A stretch of 64,000 nucleotides of DNA from Altericroceibacterium spongiae. GTDB taxonomy: Bacteria; Pseudomonadota; Alphaproteobacteria; Sphingomonadales; Sphingomonadaceae. Position 1 is the stretch's first letter, and each line of letters opens with the position of its first letter. Location of the stretch: the NCBI RefSeq assembly GCF_003610805.1, contig NZ_RAPF01000002.1:372001-436000 (forward strand), read 5' to 3'. Positions 43,669 through 52,184 of this stretch are shown here, one piece after another. The notes under the pieces were generated by a model. That model saw only the letters and a list, made by a program, of their open reading frames with translations. It was not told the DNA's origin and did no database searches. A program made the translations under genes and the position numbers.

Positions 43669-44666
43669 GGGCGCTCGCCTGGCTCGCCGAGCGGTCGGCA
43701 ACGCCGGTCTACATCGCTTGTGGGCAGGACGGAGACGCGATGGCGGCACGGCTGGCGCAGGTGCCCGCAATCTCGCTTCAACACAGCATTCGCCATGCCG
43801 CTATCCTGCTGGTGGCGGGACCTTACCGCGATGCGGACCGTCCCGCACTGCGCCGCCTTCACGATCAGTTGCCGCATCCGCGCGCGACGGTTTGGTGGGG
43901 CGCGGTGCCGCTCGCGGAGGCGCAGGATGCGGTGACGATTGCGCAAGGCGACCACCCCGTGGCCCGACTCCGCCGCCTCGACCGCAATCTCCTGCGCGGC
44001 GAGCGTGCGTCGGAGCCGGACTGGCTGCCCGACGAGCCGCCGAATGAATGGCGCGGCAAGGGCGATCACGGCCAGGGCGGCGAGGGCATGATGGGGGGCG
44101 TTCCCTACGGACGTCCGATGGCAATGATGGGCGAGGAGATGCGCGACGCGCTGATGCTTGATGCGATGACCATCACCATCGGTCCCTTCCTTCGGACGCT
44201 GCCGCCCGGTCTGTCGCTCGAGTTGACGCTGCAGGGTGATGTTATCCAGCAGGCGCGCGTGGTGACCCCCGCCTATCCCGCATCCGGCGGTGCATCAGAA
44301 CCATTGCTGCGCGCGGCGCGCATGCTGGAATCGCTCGGGCTTCCCGATCTGGCGCGGCGCGCGCAAATTTCCGCGATGCGCGACAGCGCCGAGGGGTTGC
44401 TTGCAGCGGCGCGGCGATGTGGCGCCCTGCTTGCCTTGCCGGCCGAGCTTGCCGACGTGCGCGCGCGGTTGGAAGCGGCGTTGCGCGGCGGGACGGCGCC
44501 CGATCCGGGCGAGGAATGGCTGGTCGACCGATTGGCGGGAATGGAGTGGCAATCCGCACTGCTGCGCATCGCCAGCTTCGATCCCGCCACGCTTGCGCAA
44601 ATCGCACCTGCCGCCGAGCCGGATGAGGATGAGGAGGATGGCGATGAGAAGGAAAGGGCGGCATGA
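43659..44666 (+). CDS. Cys-poor NuoB/NuoD-like fusion protein (complex I-like connector without Fe-S site)
   Basis: This 335-residue soluble protein, TTG start at 43659 inside nuoA, has residues about 1-90 following NuoB: IACGQDGDAMAARLAQ where NuoB has its CC pair, then RHAAILLVAGPYRDADRPALRRLHDQLPHPRATVWWG against the NuoB [21 protein letters not shown]...GSC segment. The Fe-S cysteines are absent except one. Residues about 150-210 (TITIGPFLRTLPPGLSLELTLQGDVIQQARV) resemble the N-terminal sheet of NuoD (NIGPQHPATHG...LELDGEVV). A helical C-terminal part ends in an acidic tail (PDEDEEDGDE). It could cap the membrane arm without carrying electrons. Assignment by pattern, not alignment. Confidence 0.6.
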   Translation: MAVRALAWLAERSATPVYIACGQDGDAMAARLAQVPAISLQHSIRHAAILLVAGPYRDADRPALRRLHDQLPHPRATVWWGAVPLAEAQDAVTIAQGDHPVARLRRLDRNLLRGERASEPDWLPDEPPNEWRGKGDHGQGGEGMMGGVPYGRPMAMMGEEMRDALMLDAMTITIGPFLRTLPPGLSLELTLQGDVIQQARVVTPAYPASGGASEPLLRAARMLESLGLPDLARRAQISAMRDSAEGLLAAARRCGALLALPAELADVRARLEAALRGGTAPDPGEEWLVDRLAGMEWQSALLRIASFDPATLAQIAPAAEPDEDEEDGDEKERAA

Positions 44667-45562
44667 CGGCAATCCCGCTCGTCTTCGCGCTATTGGCCGC
44701 CGGCATATGGTTTGCGGCGATCGCCGAGCGTTTCGCCTCCGCTCGCCGCTTCCCGTCAGCCATTGTTCTCGCGCCGCTATGGCAAGCGGCTCGGCTGCTG
44801 AGCCAGCAGCGCGTTCGCACCGAGTATCCCGATGCGCTCAACTGGGCGCTCGCGCCCCTTGTCTATGGCGCGCTTGCCGTCGCCGGGCTGTCGGTCGTGC
44901 CCTTCGCGCCGGGGCTGGTCGTTGCACCGCTTGATACCGGCATCGTGCTGTGGGGCGCTTGCGAGGCGCTGACGATCGTCGCGGTGTTCCTGCACGGCTG
45001 GTCGGCCAATTCGATGCTGCCGCTGATCGGCGGCTATCGCTTCGTGGCGATCGGCCTTCCGGCGATGCTGCTGTCCATGTTCGTGCTGATCGCGGCCGCG
45101 CTGCCTGCACAATCGCTTGCGGTTGGCGCAATCGTAGAATCGCAGCGATCGATGTGGAATATGGTGCGGCAACCATTGGGGCTTCCGCTGTTCCTCCTGC
45201 TCGGGCTTGCGATCAGCCTGCGCGGACCGATGGACTATGGCGATGCCTCCGATCTTTCGGGCGGAACCGCCGCCGAAGTGTCCGGGCCGCACCGCCTCGC
45301 CTGGGGCATCGCCCGGCTGGCGATGCTGACCGCCTTTGCGGCGATGGGGGCCAGCGTGTTCCTTGGCGGCTATCTGGGTCCGTGGCTGCCGGGGCCGGCC
45401 TGGCTCGCGCTCAAGACCGCCGCGCTGTTGCTGGTGCTGACATGGCTCGGGTGCAATCTGGCGCGCATGCCGGCGCCGCGCATGATGGCGGCGCTTTGGC
45501 TCGTGCTGCTGCCGCTGTCGTTCCTTGATCTCGTCATCGCCGGCGTCGAGGCGCTGCTGTGA
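44663..45562 (+). CDS. nuoH: NuoH-like complex I subunit (subunit 1 family)
   Basis: This 299-residue protein has about eight membrane helices. Signatures are GWSANSMLPLIGGYRFVA (NuoH quinone-cavity loop) and PMDYGDASDLSGGTAAEVSGPHRLAW (the acidic loop with AEVSG). Loops are short, more like the HycD/HyfC subunits of hydrogenase complexes than respiratory NuoH. It overlaps its neighbours by 4 nt on each side. Confidence 0.85.
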   Translation: MTAIPLVFALLAAGIWFAAIAERFASARRFPSAIVLAPLWQAARLLSQQRVRTEYPDALNWALAPLVYGALAVAGLSVVPFAPGLVVAPLDTGIVLWGACEALTIVAVFLHGWSANSMLPLIGGYRFVAIGLPAMLLSMFVLIAAALPAQSLAVGAIVESQRSMWNMVRQPLGLPLFLLLGLAISLRGPMDYGDASDLSGGTAAEVSGPHRLAWGIARLAMLTAFAAMGASVFLGGYLGPWLPGPAWLALKTAALLLVLTWLGCNLARMPAPRMMAALWLVLLPLSFLDLVIAGVEALL

Positions 45563-46149
45563 CCGCCGCCGACCTTGCCTTCTACGTTCTTTCCGCGATC
45601 GCCGTCGTCAGCGGCTGGCGCGTGTTCCGCACCGACAGCATGGTGCGCGCCTCCTTCCTCCTGATGCTATCGTTCATCGCCGTCGCCGCGATCATGTTGA
45701 TGTTGGCCGCGCCTTATATCGGCATGGCGACCGTGTTCATGATGGCGGTCGAAATGATGGTGATGGCGCTGTTCATGGTCATGTTCATGATGAACCCGGC
45801 GGGGCTCAATCCGATGAACATGGTCCACCAGAACCGGCTGTCGATCGGCGCGGGCGCGACAGCATTTGTCGGGCTGACGGTAGCAGTGCTGTTCACGGAC
45901 CTTCCGCACGAGAAGGTCGCGCGCCAGGCACCGGTGATCCGCGATCTGGGGCACGAACTGCTCGGCCCCTCGATGCTGATATTCGAGAGCGCAGGCGTCA
46001 CGCTGCTTGCCGCGATGGTGGCCAGCGTCGTCCTGTCGGCACGCAGCGGCCGCTTCGGCCCCTCCGACGAGGGATCGCGCCCGCCGGGACTGGAGCCGGG
46101 TGGAGAGCCCGCTGGCCGCATTCCCGAAAGCGAGCAGGAGGACGAATGA
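45559..46149 (+). CDS. nuoJ: NuoJ-like complex I subunit (subunit 6)
   Basis: This 196-residue membrane protein has five hydrophobic helices and a hydrophilic C-terminus (GSRPPGLEPGGEPAGRIPESEQEDE). In the third-helix region, where NuoJ has a Y-x-G-A-(x)4-F pattern, it reads IGMATVFMMAVEMMVMALFMVMFMM, which places a Glu in the membrane. GTG start overlaps the nuoH stop. Confidence 0.82.
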   Translation: MTAADLAFYVLSAIAVVSGWRVFRTDSMVRASFLLMLSFIAVAAIMLMLAAPYIGMATVFMMAVEMMVMALFMVMFMMNPAGLNPMNMVHQNRLSIGAGATAFVGLTVAVLFTDLPHEKVARQAPVIRDLGHELLGPSMLIFESAGVTLLAAMVASVVLSARSGRFGPSDEGSRPPGLEPGGEPAGRIPESEQEDE

Positions 46150-46451
46150 CCCTGACCGCAGTCCTGATCGTCGCCGCCGCGCTGATCGGCACAGGGCTTT
46201 ATGGCGCGCTGTCGCAGCAGAGCTTCGTGATGCTGATGATGGGGCTGGAGCTTATCCTGAACGGCGTGCTTCTTGCCGTCATCGCCTTCTGGTCGCTGGG
46301 CGTCGGCGGCCCCCCGCGCGGACAAGTGCTGGCAATTGTGGTCATGGCGGTGATGGCGGTGGAAATGGCGGTCGGCTTTGCGCTGGTGACGGCAGTCTTC
46401 CGCCGCCGTCAGGTCGATACGACCGAGAAACTGGGAACGCTGAAGGAATGA
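46146..46451 (+). CDS. nuoK: NuoK-like complex I subunit (subunit 4L)
   Basis: This 101-residue protein has three helices. It keeps both proton-path glutamates: E in MMGLELILNGVLL (E36-type) and E in VMAVMAVEMAVGFALV (E72-type). Coupled by ATGA overlaps on both sides. Confidence 0.9.
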   Translation: MTLTAVLIVAAALIGTGLYGALSQQSFVMLMMGLELILNGVLLAVIAFWSLGVGGPPRGQVLAIVVMAVMAVEMAVGFALVTAVFRRRQVDTTEKLGTLKE

Positions 46452-48346
46452 TGCTCTGGGGGCTCTTCCTGTGTCCCGTGGCGGGCGGGCTGGCAGCGGC
46501 GATCGGGCCGCGCGCACGCGGCTGGTTGGCGGTCTGGGCAGGGGGCGTTCTGGCCTCGACGCTCGTTCTCGCCATCCTGGCGGCATCGGACGCTGGCACG
46601 GTGTTGCGCTGGGGCGGCGGGCTGACCCTTCGCGCCGGGCTGACGCCATTGGCGCATGTCGTGGCCATGCTGGTGCCCGCCGTCGCCGCGATGGTCGTCG
46701 CTTATGCGGCACAGCACGAACATCGGCAGGGGCTGCGCCGGATGATCGCGCTGACGCTGGTCTTCGTCGGCGGAATGGAGCTTCTGGTGATCGCGGCCGA
46801 CTTCCTGACGCTGCTGATCGGCTGGGAACTGGTCGGCGCCTGTTCCTGGGCCTTGATTGGGCACCGCTGGCACGAGGGCGCGCCGCCAGCGTCCGCAAAC
46901 TACGCCTTCGTCGTCACGCGCGCGGGCGACCTCGGCCTGTTCCTGGCGGCCATGGCGACGTTCGCGGGCAGCGGCAGCTTCGCCTTTGCGGACCTGGCTC
47001 AAGTGTCTCCGGGCCTGCTGGCGCTCGTTGCGGCGGGCGTCCTGCTCTCGGCGGCGTCCAAGTCCGGGCAGATGCCGTTCGCACCCTGGCTGTTTCGCGC
47101 GATGGACGGACCGACCAGCGTTTCGGCGCTGCTTCACGCGGCAACGATGGTGGCGGCGGGCGCCTATCTGCTCGCGCGGCTTCAGCCGATGCTGGCGCCG
47201 GTCGTCTGGTTCGGTCCCGCGGCGATCGCGATCGGCCTGGTGACCGCGCTTGCCGGCGGCGTGGTCGCGCTGATCCAGCCGCATGCCAAGAAGCTGCTCG
47301 CCGGTTCCACATCGGCGCATTACGGCCTGATGTTCGTGGCGACGGGCGCCGGATATCCGCTGATCGCCATCCTTCACCTGCTGACGCACGGCTTCTTCAA
47401 GGCGTTGTTGTTCCTCGCGGCGGGGGTCGCGGGCGAGCGCGCGGGTGACTATCAGCTTCGCCACATGCGCTTCGGCCGCGCGCTGCCGCTGACGGGGGCG
47501 GCGAGCGCGGTCGGCGCGCTTGCGCTCGCCGGTGTGCCGCCGCTGGGCGGGGCATGGACCAAGGAGGAGATTGTGAGCGCTGCCGGCCACCATTCTGCGC
47601 TGCTGGCGATCGCGGTGACGCTGGCGGGCGCGCTGAGCGCCGCATACGCCACGCGCTTTCAGCTAGCGGCGTTCGGGCGCGGTGACGTGGAAGGAACGTA
47701 TCAGCCCGGAGCGATCGAAAAGACCGCCTTGCTGCTGCTCGCGCTGGCCAGCCTTGCCCTCAGCCTGTTGTGGGTTCCCGCCGTCCACGAAGGGCTCGCC
47801 CGGGCGTGGGACGGCGAGTTGCCGCACGCCGAGTCATGGGAATTGCCGCTGTCGCTGGCGCTGATCGTCGGCGGCATCCTTGCCGGAGCCGCGCTGGCAC
47901 GGCGGTCGGCGCTCGGCACGCAGGGCGTCACGTCGAACGCGGCGGATTGGCTAGGCTTACCCACGCTTATCGATACAAGCGTGACCCGACCGGCTTTCGC
48001 GCTCGCCAGCACAGCAGCCTATGTGGACGATTACATCGTGGACGCACCCGCGCGAGGCGCAGCCACATTCGGCAGGGCGGCGGCACGATTGTTCGCACGC
48101 GGCGACGGCGCGGTGGTAGATCGCGGCGTGCGGGCAAGCAGCGCCTTCGGACGATGGCTGGCGCAGCGTTCCAGCGGTATCGGCGAATGGCTCGCCGATG
48201 CCGTGCCGGAAGGGACCGCCAGCGGTGTCGGCACCAGCGGGCACTTAGCCGTGCGGATGCAAACCGGCATGACGCACCAATATTATGCGACCATCACAGG
48301 CGGTATCCTGCTGATCGTCGCACTTGTTTTCTGGGGGGCCGCCTGA
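46448..48346 (+). CDS. nuoL: NuoL-like antiporter subunit (subunit 5)
   Basis: This 632-residue protein has about fifteen helices plus the C-terminal extension. Proton-translocation residues are present: E in LLIGWELVGACSWALIG, K in AASKSGQMPFAPWLFRAM, H in SALLHAATMVAAGAYLL, K in PPLGGAWTKEEI. The C-terminal part contains a long stretch with no usual NuoL motif (RGAATFGRAAARLFARGDG) before a last helix. ATG overlaps the nuoK stop. Confidence 0.93.
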   Translation: MMLWGLFLCPVAGGLAAAIGPRARGWLAVWAGGVLASTLVLAILAASDAGTVLRWGGGLTLRAGLTPLAHVVAMLVPAVAAMVVAYAAQHEHRQGLRRMIALTLVFVGGMELLVIAADFLTLLIGWELVGACSWALIGHRWHEGAPPASANYAFVVTRAGDLGLFLAAMATFAGSGSFAFADLAQVSPGLLALVAAGVLLSAASKSGQMPFAPWLFRAMDGPTSVSALLHAATMVAAGAYLLARLQPMLAPVVWFGPAAIAIGLVTALAGGVVALIQPHAKKLLAGSTSAHYGLMFVATGAGYPLIAILHLLTHGFFKALLFLAAGVAGERAGDYQLRHMRFGRALPLTGAASAVGALALAGVPPLGGAWTKEEIVSAAGHHSALLAIAVTLAGALSAAYATRFQLAAFGRGDVEGTYQPGAIEKTALLLLALASLALSLLWVPAVHEGLARAWDGELPHAESWELPLSLALIVGGILAGAALARRSALGTQGVTSNAADWLGLPTLIDTSVTRPAFALASTAAYVDDYIVDAPARGAATFGRAAARLFARGDGAVVDRGVRASSAFGRWLAQRSSGIGEWLADAVPEGTASGVGTSGHLAVRMQTGMTHQYYATITGGILLIVALVFWGAA

Positions 48347-49845
48347 TGTTGAGCCTGGCTATTCTCGTGCCGCTGATCGGCGCATTCGTGCTGGCGCTGT
48401 GGACATCCGCCAGCACGCGTGCCGCGCGTGCCACCGCGATTGGGGTCAGCGCCGTTCCCTTCGCGCTGTTGGTGGCCGTCTGGGTCGGGTTCGACGCGTC
48501 GCCCGAGGCACCCTTGTTCCAGCATCTCGAGGAAGTGCCGTGGATACCCGCGCTCGGCGTCGCCTGGCGGATGGGCGTAGACGGCATCGCGCTCGTCGTG
48601 GCGACGATGAGCGCGCTCCTGTTCGTCGCGGCCGCCGCCTGGCCGATCGAGCTGGGCGAGCGCGCGCGCGAATATTATGCGTGGATCCTGTTTCTCGCCG
48701 GCGTGTCGCTGGGCGTGTTCCTCACGCTCGACCTGCTGATTTTCTACGTGTTCTTCGATCTCAGCCTGGTCGGCATGTATTTCCTTATCGGCCGTTGGGG
48801 CCATGGCGATTCGCAAGCCGCGGCGCTCAAATTCTTCCTCTATACGCTGGCCGGTTCGCTTGCGATTCTGCTCGCGATCCTCGGACTCGTGCTCGCCGGC
48901 GACGGGCCGCTGACCTTCGACATGCGCGAGCTGATCGCGCGCCAGCCGCTCGCCGGCATGGATTTGCGCGGCGGGCTCGTACTGCTCGGCTTCGTGTTCG
49001 GCTTCGGCATCAAGACGCCGCTCTTCCCCGTGCATACCTGGCTACCGCCCGCGCACGTGCAGGCACCGGGCCCGGCCTCCACGATCCTTGCCGGCGTGCT
49101 GCTCAAGATGGGTACCTTCGGCCTGCTGCGCATCCCGATGGCGATGATGCACGAGACATTCGCTCGCTATGCGCTCTGGATCGGCATCGTCGCGCTCGTC
49201 TCGATCCTGTGGGGCGCGCTGGTGGCACTGGGGCAGACGAGCATCAAGCGGCGCATCGCCTACACCTCGGTCAATCATATGGGCTATACGGTACTCGGCA
49301 TCGCCGCCGCCGGGTCGTTGGTGGCCGGGCACGAGGCGGCCCGGGCGCTGGCGCTGACTGGGGCGGTGGTGGAGATGGTCGCCCACGGGCTCATCACCGG
49401 CTCGCTGTTCCTGATGGCGGGCAGCTTCTGGCAGCGCACGCAAAGTTACGAGATGGCGGATTATGGCGGTCTGGCGGGCGTGGCACCGAAGCTGACGGCC
49501 GCTTTCATCCTTGCGGCTTTCGCCAGCCTCGGCTTGCCGGGGCTCGCAGGGTTCGTGGCGGAATTCCAGATCTTCGCCGGCACCTTCGCGGTCCACCCCT
49601 GGCTCGCGGGTCTGGCGCTGCTCGGCATCCTCGTCACCGCCGCGCTGTTCCTGACGATGGTGCGGGCGCTCTTCTTTGGCGATCGCAAGCTGCCGGAAGG
49701 CCGCAGCTTTCCGGACCTTTCCCGCTCCGAAACGATCGTGATGGCGGCACTGCTGGCGCTGGTGGTCGCTATCGGGGTCTATCCGGCCTGGTTGCTGGAG
49801 CCGATCATGGCATCGGCGCGGATACTGGTCGGTGGAGCAGGCTGA
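48346..49845 (+). CDS. nuoM: NuoM-like antiporter subunit (subunit 4)
   Basis: This 499-residue protein has about fourteen helices. Helix 5 reads FYVFFDLSLVGMYFLIGRWG, where the key Glu of NuoM is replaced by Asp. Lysines in FGIKTPLFPVHTWLPPAH and LAGVLLKMGTFGLLR are kept, as is the HTWLP motif. Start ATG overlaps the nuoL stop (TGATG). Confidence 0.93.
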   Translation: MLSLAILVPLIGAFVLALWTSASTRAARATAIGVSAVPFALLVAVWVGFDASPEAPLFQHLEEVPWIPALGVAWRMGVDGIALVVATMSALLFVAAAAWPIELGERAREYYAWILFLAGVSLGVFLTLDLLIFYVFFDLSLVGMYFLIGRWGHGDSQAAALKFFLYTLAGSLAILLAILGLVLAGDGPLTFDMRELIARQPLAGMDLRGGLVLLGFVFGFGIKTPLFPVHTWLPPAHVQAPGPASTILAGVLLKMGTFGLLRIPMAMMHETFARYALWIGIVALVSILWGALVALGQTSIKRRIAYTSVNHMGYTVLGIAAAGSLVAGHEAARALALTGAVVEMVAHGLITGSLFLMAGSFWQRTQSYEMADYGGLAGVAPKLTAAFILAAFASLGLPGLAGFVAEFQIFAGTFAVHPWLAGLALLGILVTAALFLTMVRALFFGDRKLPEGRSFPDLSRSETIVMAALLALVVAIGVYPAWLLEPIMASARILVGGAG

Positions 49846-49848
49846 GCG

Positions 49849-51264
49849 GTGCCGATCGGGGACGTCCTCCCGGAAATCTGCCTCGTCCTCGCGGGCGTGG
49901 CCGCTCTGCTCCTCGCGTCGTTCATTCCGCAACCGCGACAGGGCTGGTGCGCGGCGATCGCGGTGGTTGGTGCGATGGCAAGCCTGCTCCTGTGCTTGAA
50001 CCAGCTCGGCGATGCGCCCACCGCAAGCTTTTCCGGTGCCTGGGCTCTCGACGCGCCTGCGATCTGGGCACGCGTGATGATCGCGGGCGGCACCGGTCTT
50101 GTCGCCTTGATGGCGCCGCACTGGATGGCCGGCGACCGCCGCCACGGTGAATATTACACGCTGCTGCTGTTCTCGGCCGCAGGCGCCATGCTGATGGCCG
50201 GCGCGGCGGACCTGCTCGAGCTCGCCGTCGCGGTCCTCCTGTCCTCGATCACCGGCTATGCGCTGGCCGCCTATCACCGCGCTTGGTCGATCTCGGTCGA
50301 GGCGGGGATGAAGTATTTCCTAATCGGCGCCTTCGCCAACACGCTGTTGATGGTCGGCATCCTGCTGGTTTTCGGCATGCTCGGCGACACGCGTTATGGA
50401 CCGATTGCCGCAGCGCTTGCCGAAAGTACCGCATCGCCGCTGCTCGATCTGGGCGCCGGGCTGATCGTACTCGGGATCCTTTTCAAGATGGGAGCCGTGC
50501 CGGCCCATGCCTGGATGCCGGACGTTGCCGAAGGCGCGCCGGCGCCTTCCGCCGCCTTCCTCACCGTCATTCCCAAGATCGGCGCGGCTGTGGCTCTGGC
50601 GCGGCTGGTCGCGCTGTTTCCCGCGGGCGTGCTGGATCTGCGCCCGCTGATCGCCTTGCTGGCCGTGCTCACCATGACGCTCGGCAATCTCGCCGCACTG
50701 TGGCAGCAGGACCTGCGCCGCCTGCTCGGATGGTCCTCGGTTTCGCAATCTGGCTATGCGCTGGTCGCCGTGGCGGTGACGGGGCGCAGTCCGGAGGCCA
50801 TGCCGGCGCTGCTCATGTTTCTGCTCGGCTATGCCGTCGCCAATCTCGCGGCGTTCGCGGTGGTCACGCATCTGCGGGGGCGCACGCGGATTGCTGATTA
50901 CGCGGGGTTATGGCGCGATCGCCCTTGGGTGGCGGCAGGACTGATCCTCGCGCTGTTCTCGCTTGTGGGCGTGCCGCCGCTGGCGGGGTTCGTCGGCAAG
51001 CTGACGGTGTTCCTCGCAGCACTCGATGGTGGCTATGGCTGGCTTGCGGTGCTCGCCGTCGCCAACACCGTGATCTCGCTGTTCTATTACCTGCGGGTCA
51101 TCGGCCAGGCGTATTTCGGGGAGTTTGATCGACCGGTAAACTTTCTCGGCTGGCCTAGTGGCGCGGCGGTTCTTGTCGCCGGATCGCTCACCCTCCTGAT
51201 GGGCTTGGCTGCCGGGTTCGCTCTCGATTTGTTCGCTGCCGCCACCAGTCTACTCCACACATGA
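49849..51264 (+). CDS. nuoN: NuoN-like antiporter subunit (subunit 2)
   Basis: This 471-residue protein has about fourteen helices, with FKMGAVPAHAWMPDVAEGAPAPSAAFLTVIPKIGAAVALAR carrying two of the conserved lysines. In helix 5 the usual LELLSL Glu is missing (AVAVLLSSITGYALAAYHR). GTG start 3 nt after nuoM. Last gene of the Nuo-like operon; no NuoC, D, E, F, G or I gene is in the window. Confidence 0.92.
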   Translation: MPIGDVLPEICLVLAGVAALLLASFIPQPRQGWCAAIAVVGAMASLLLCLNQLGDAPTASFSGAWALDAPAIWARVMIAGGTGLVALMAPHWMAGDRRHGEYYTLLLFSAAGAMLMAGAADLLELAVAVLLSSITGYALAAYHRAWSISVEAGMKYFLIGAFANTLLMVGILLVFGMLGDTRYGPIAAALAESTASPLLDLGAGLIVLGILFKMGAVPAHAWMPDVAEGAPAPSAAFLTVIPKIGAAVALARLVALFPAGVLDLRPLIALLAVLTMTLGNLAALWQQDLRRLLGWSSVSQSGYALVAVAVTGRSPEAMPALLMFLLGYAVANLAAFAVVTHLRGRTRIADYAGLWRDRPWVAAGLILALFSLVGVPPLAGFVGKLTVFLAALDGGYGWLAVLAVANTVISLFYYLRVIGQAYFGEFDRPVNFLGWPSGAAVLVAGSLTLLMGLAAGFALDLFAAATSLLHT

Positions 51265-51464
51265 TCTTCATGGTACGTTCTCTCCGCGTTGAGCAAGCAT
51301 TGCTGGTGTAGGAACATTTGCTCGCGCTTGGCTCCGGTCAGGGTCCTTCCAGCATCGCCTTCCCATTGAGCTGCAGACGAGTGCAGCTAACCCTGCACTG
51401 TAGCGTTCGATCGGTTCGGCTTGGCGTTCTGATGGGCGGTTTTTCTGTACAGGTGTCGCGGGGG

Positions 51465-51788
51465 TCAGGCTGCCTCGACCGCATGGGCCTCGATGGCAAC
51501 GCCAAGGCGCTTGCGCACAGCTCCAAAAATGGCCGCGAGATTGTCCATGCTCGGGTTGCCCTTTTCCGACAGCATCCGATGCAGACTCTTGCTTGGCCGG
51601 TTGGTCTCGGCCGCCAAAGCTTCAAAACCGACCGATGCGTTCACCAGGTCACGCAGGATCAGCCGCGCGACATGCGGCTCGCCGTTGAGGAAGGCCGTCG
51701 CAGCCTCGTCAAGCATGGCCTTGGCGAAAGCGGGATCGCGAGCGGTACGCTCCTTCACCGTTTCCTTGAAATCCCGTGTCAGCACCAT
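51465..51788 (-). CDS. HigA-like antitoxin (HTH)
   Basis: This 107-residue protein has a C-terminal helix-turn-helix (FEALAAETNRPSKSLHRMLSEKGNPSMDNLAAIFGAVRKRLG). It matches the small antitoxins encoded downstream of RelE/HigB toxins. Its toxin partner upstream (51793-52129) is frameshifted, so this antitoxin is probably an orphan that could still repress its own promoter. Confidence 0.8.
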   Translation of the reverse strand: MVLTRDFKETVKERTARDPAFAKAMLDEAATAFLNGEPHVARLILRDLVNASVGFEALAAETNRPSKSLHRMLSEKGNPSMDNLAAIFGAVRKRLGVAIEAHAVEAA

Positions 51789-51792
51789 GTCG

Positions 51793-52129
51793 CTATTTCC
51801 TGGCCTTCTTCGCAGTGGCCTTGCGGCCCTTATACTCGCTCAACAATGCAGTGGCCTCGTTGATATCGGCCTGCTGTCGCTTCTTCGTTCCGCTGACGAA
51901 CAGGATGATCAGCTCATTCCCGGCCTGCGTCAGATAGAGCCGATAACCCGGTCCCCAATTGATCCGATATTCTCCAAGCCCGCCGCTGATCCATTTATGT
52001 TCGACAGATTACCCACTTCCAGCCGACGATCGCCGTCGCAATCTTGGCCCCGGCGTAAGTATCGAGATCATCGAACCAGGATCGGAACGTGCAGGACCCA
52101 TCCTCACAGATGCATTCCTGTACGATCAA
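51793..52129 (-). pseudogene. Frameshifted RelE/HigB-type toxin gene
   Basis: On the minus strand the family pattern can be followed through three frames: TFRSWFDDLDTYAGAKIATAIV, then RLEVGNLSN, then WISGGLGEYRINWGPGYRLYL, LIILFVSGTKKRQQADI and LLSEYKGRK. Two one-base deletions, near 52027 (the GTCGGCTG stretch) and near 52003 (ATAAATGG), explain the jumps. No good start codon is seen beyond a TTG at 52127-52129. The toxin should be inactive. It ends 4 nt before the antitoxin gene. Confidence 0.7.
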
Positions 52130-52184
52130 TTCACGGCCTTTAAGGTAACGTATATGTTACCATTCGTCCAGCTTTGATCGTCGC

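Noticed and set aside
43318-51264. Mrp-type Na+/H+ antiporter or a normal complex I operon
   Set aside because: NuoH, NuoJ, NuoK and NuoA homologues in Nuo order exclude a plain Mrp operon, and the missing C, E, F, G and I subunits exclude a complete complex I.
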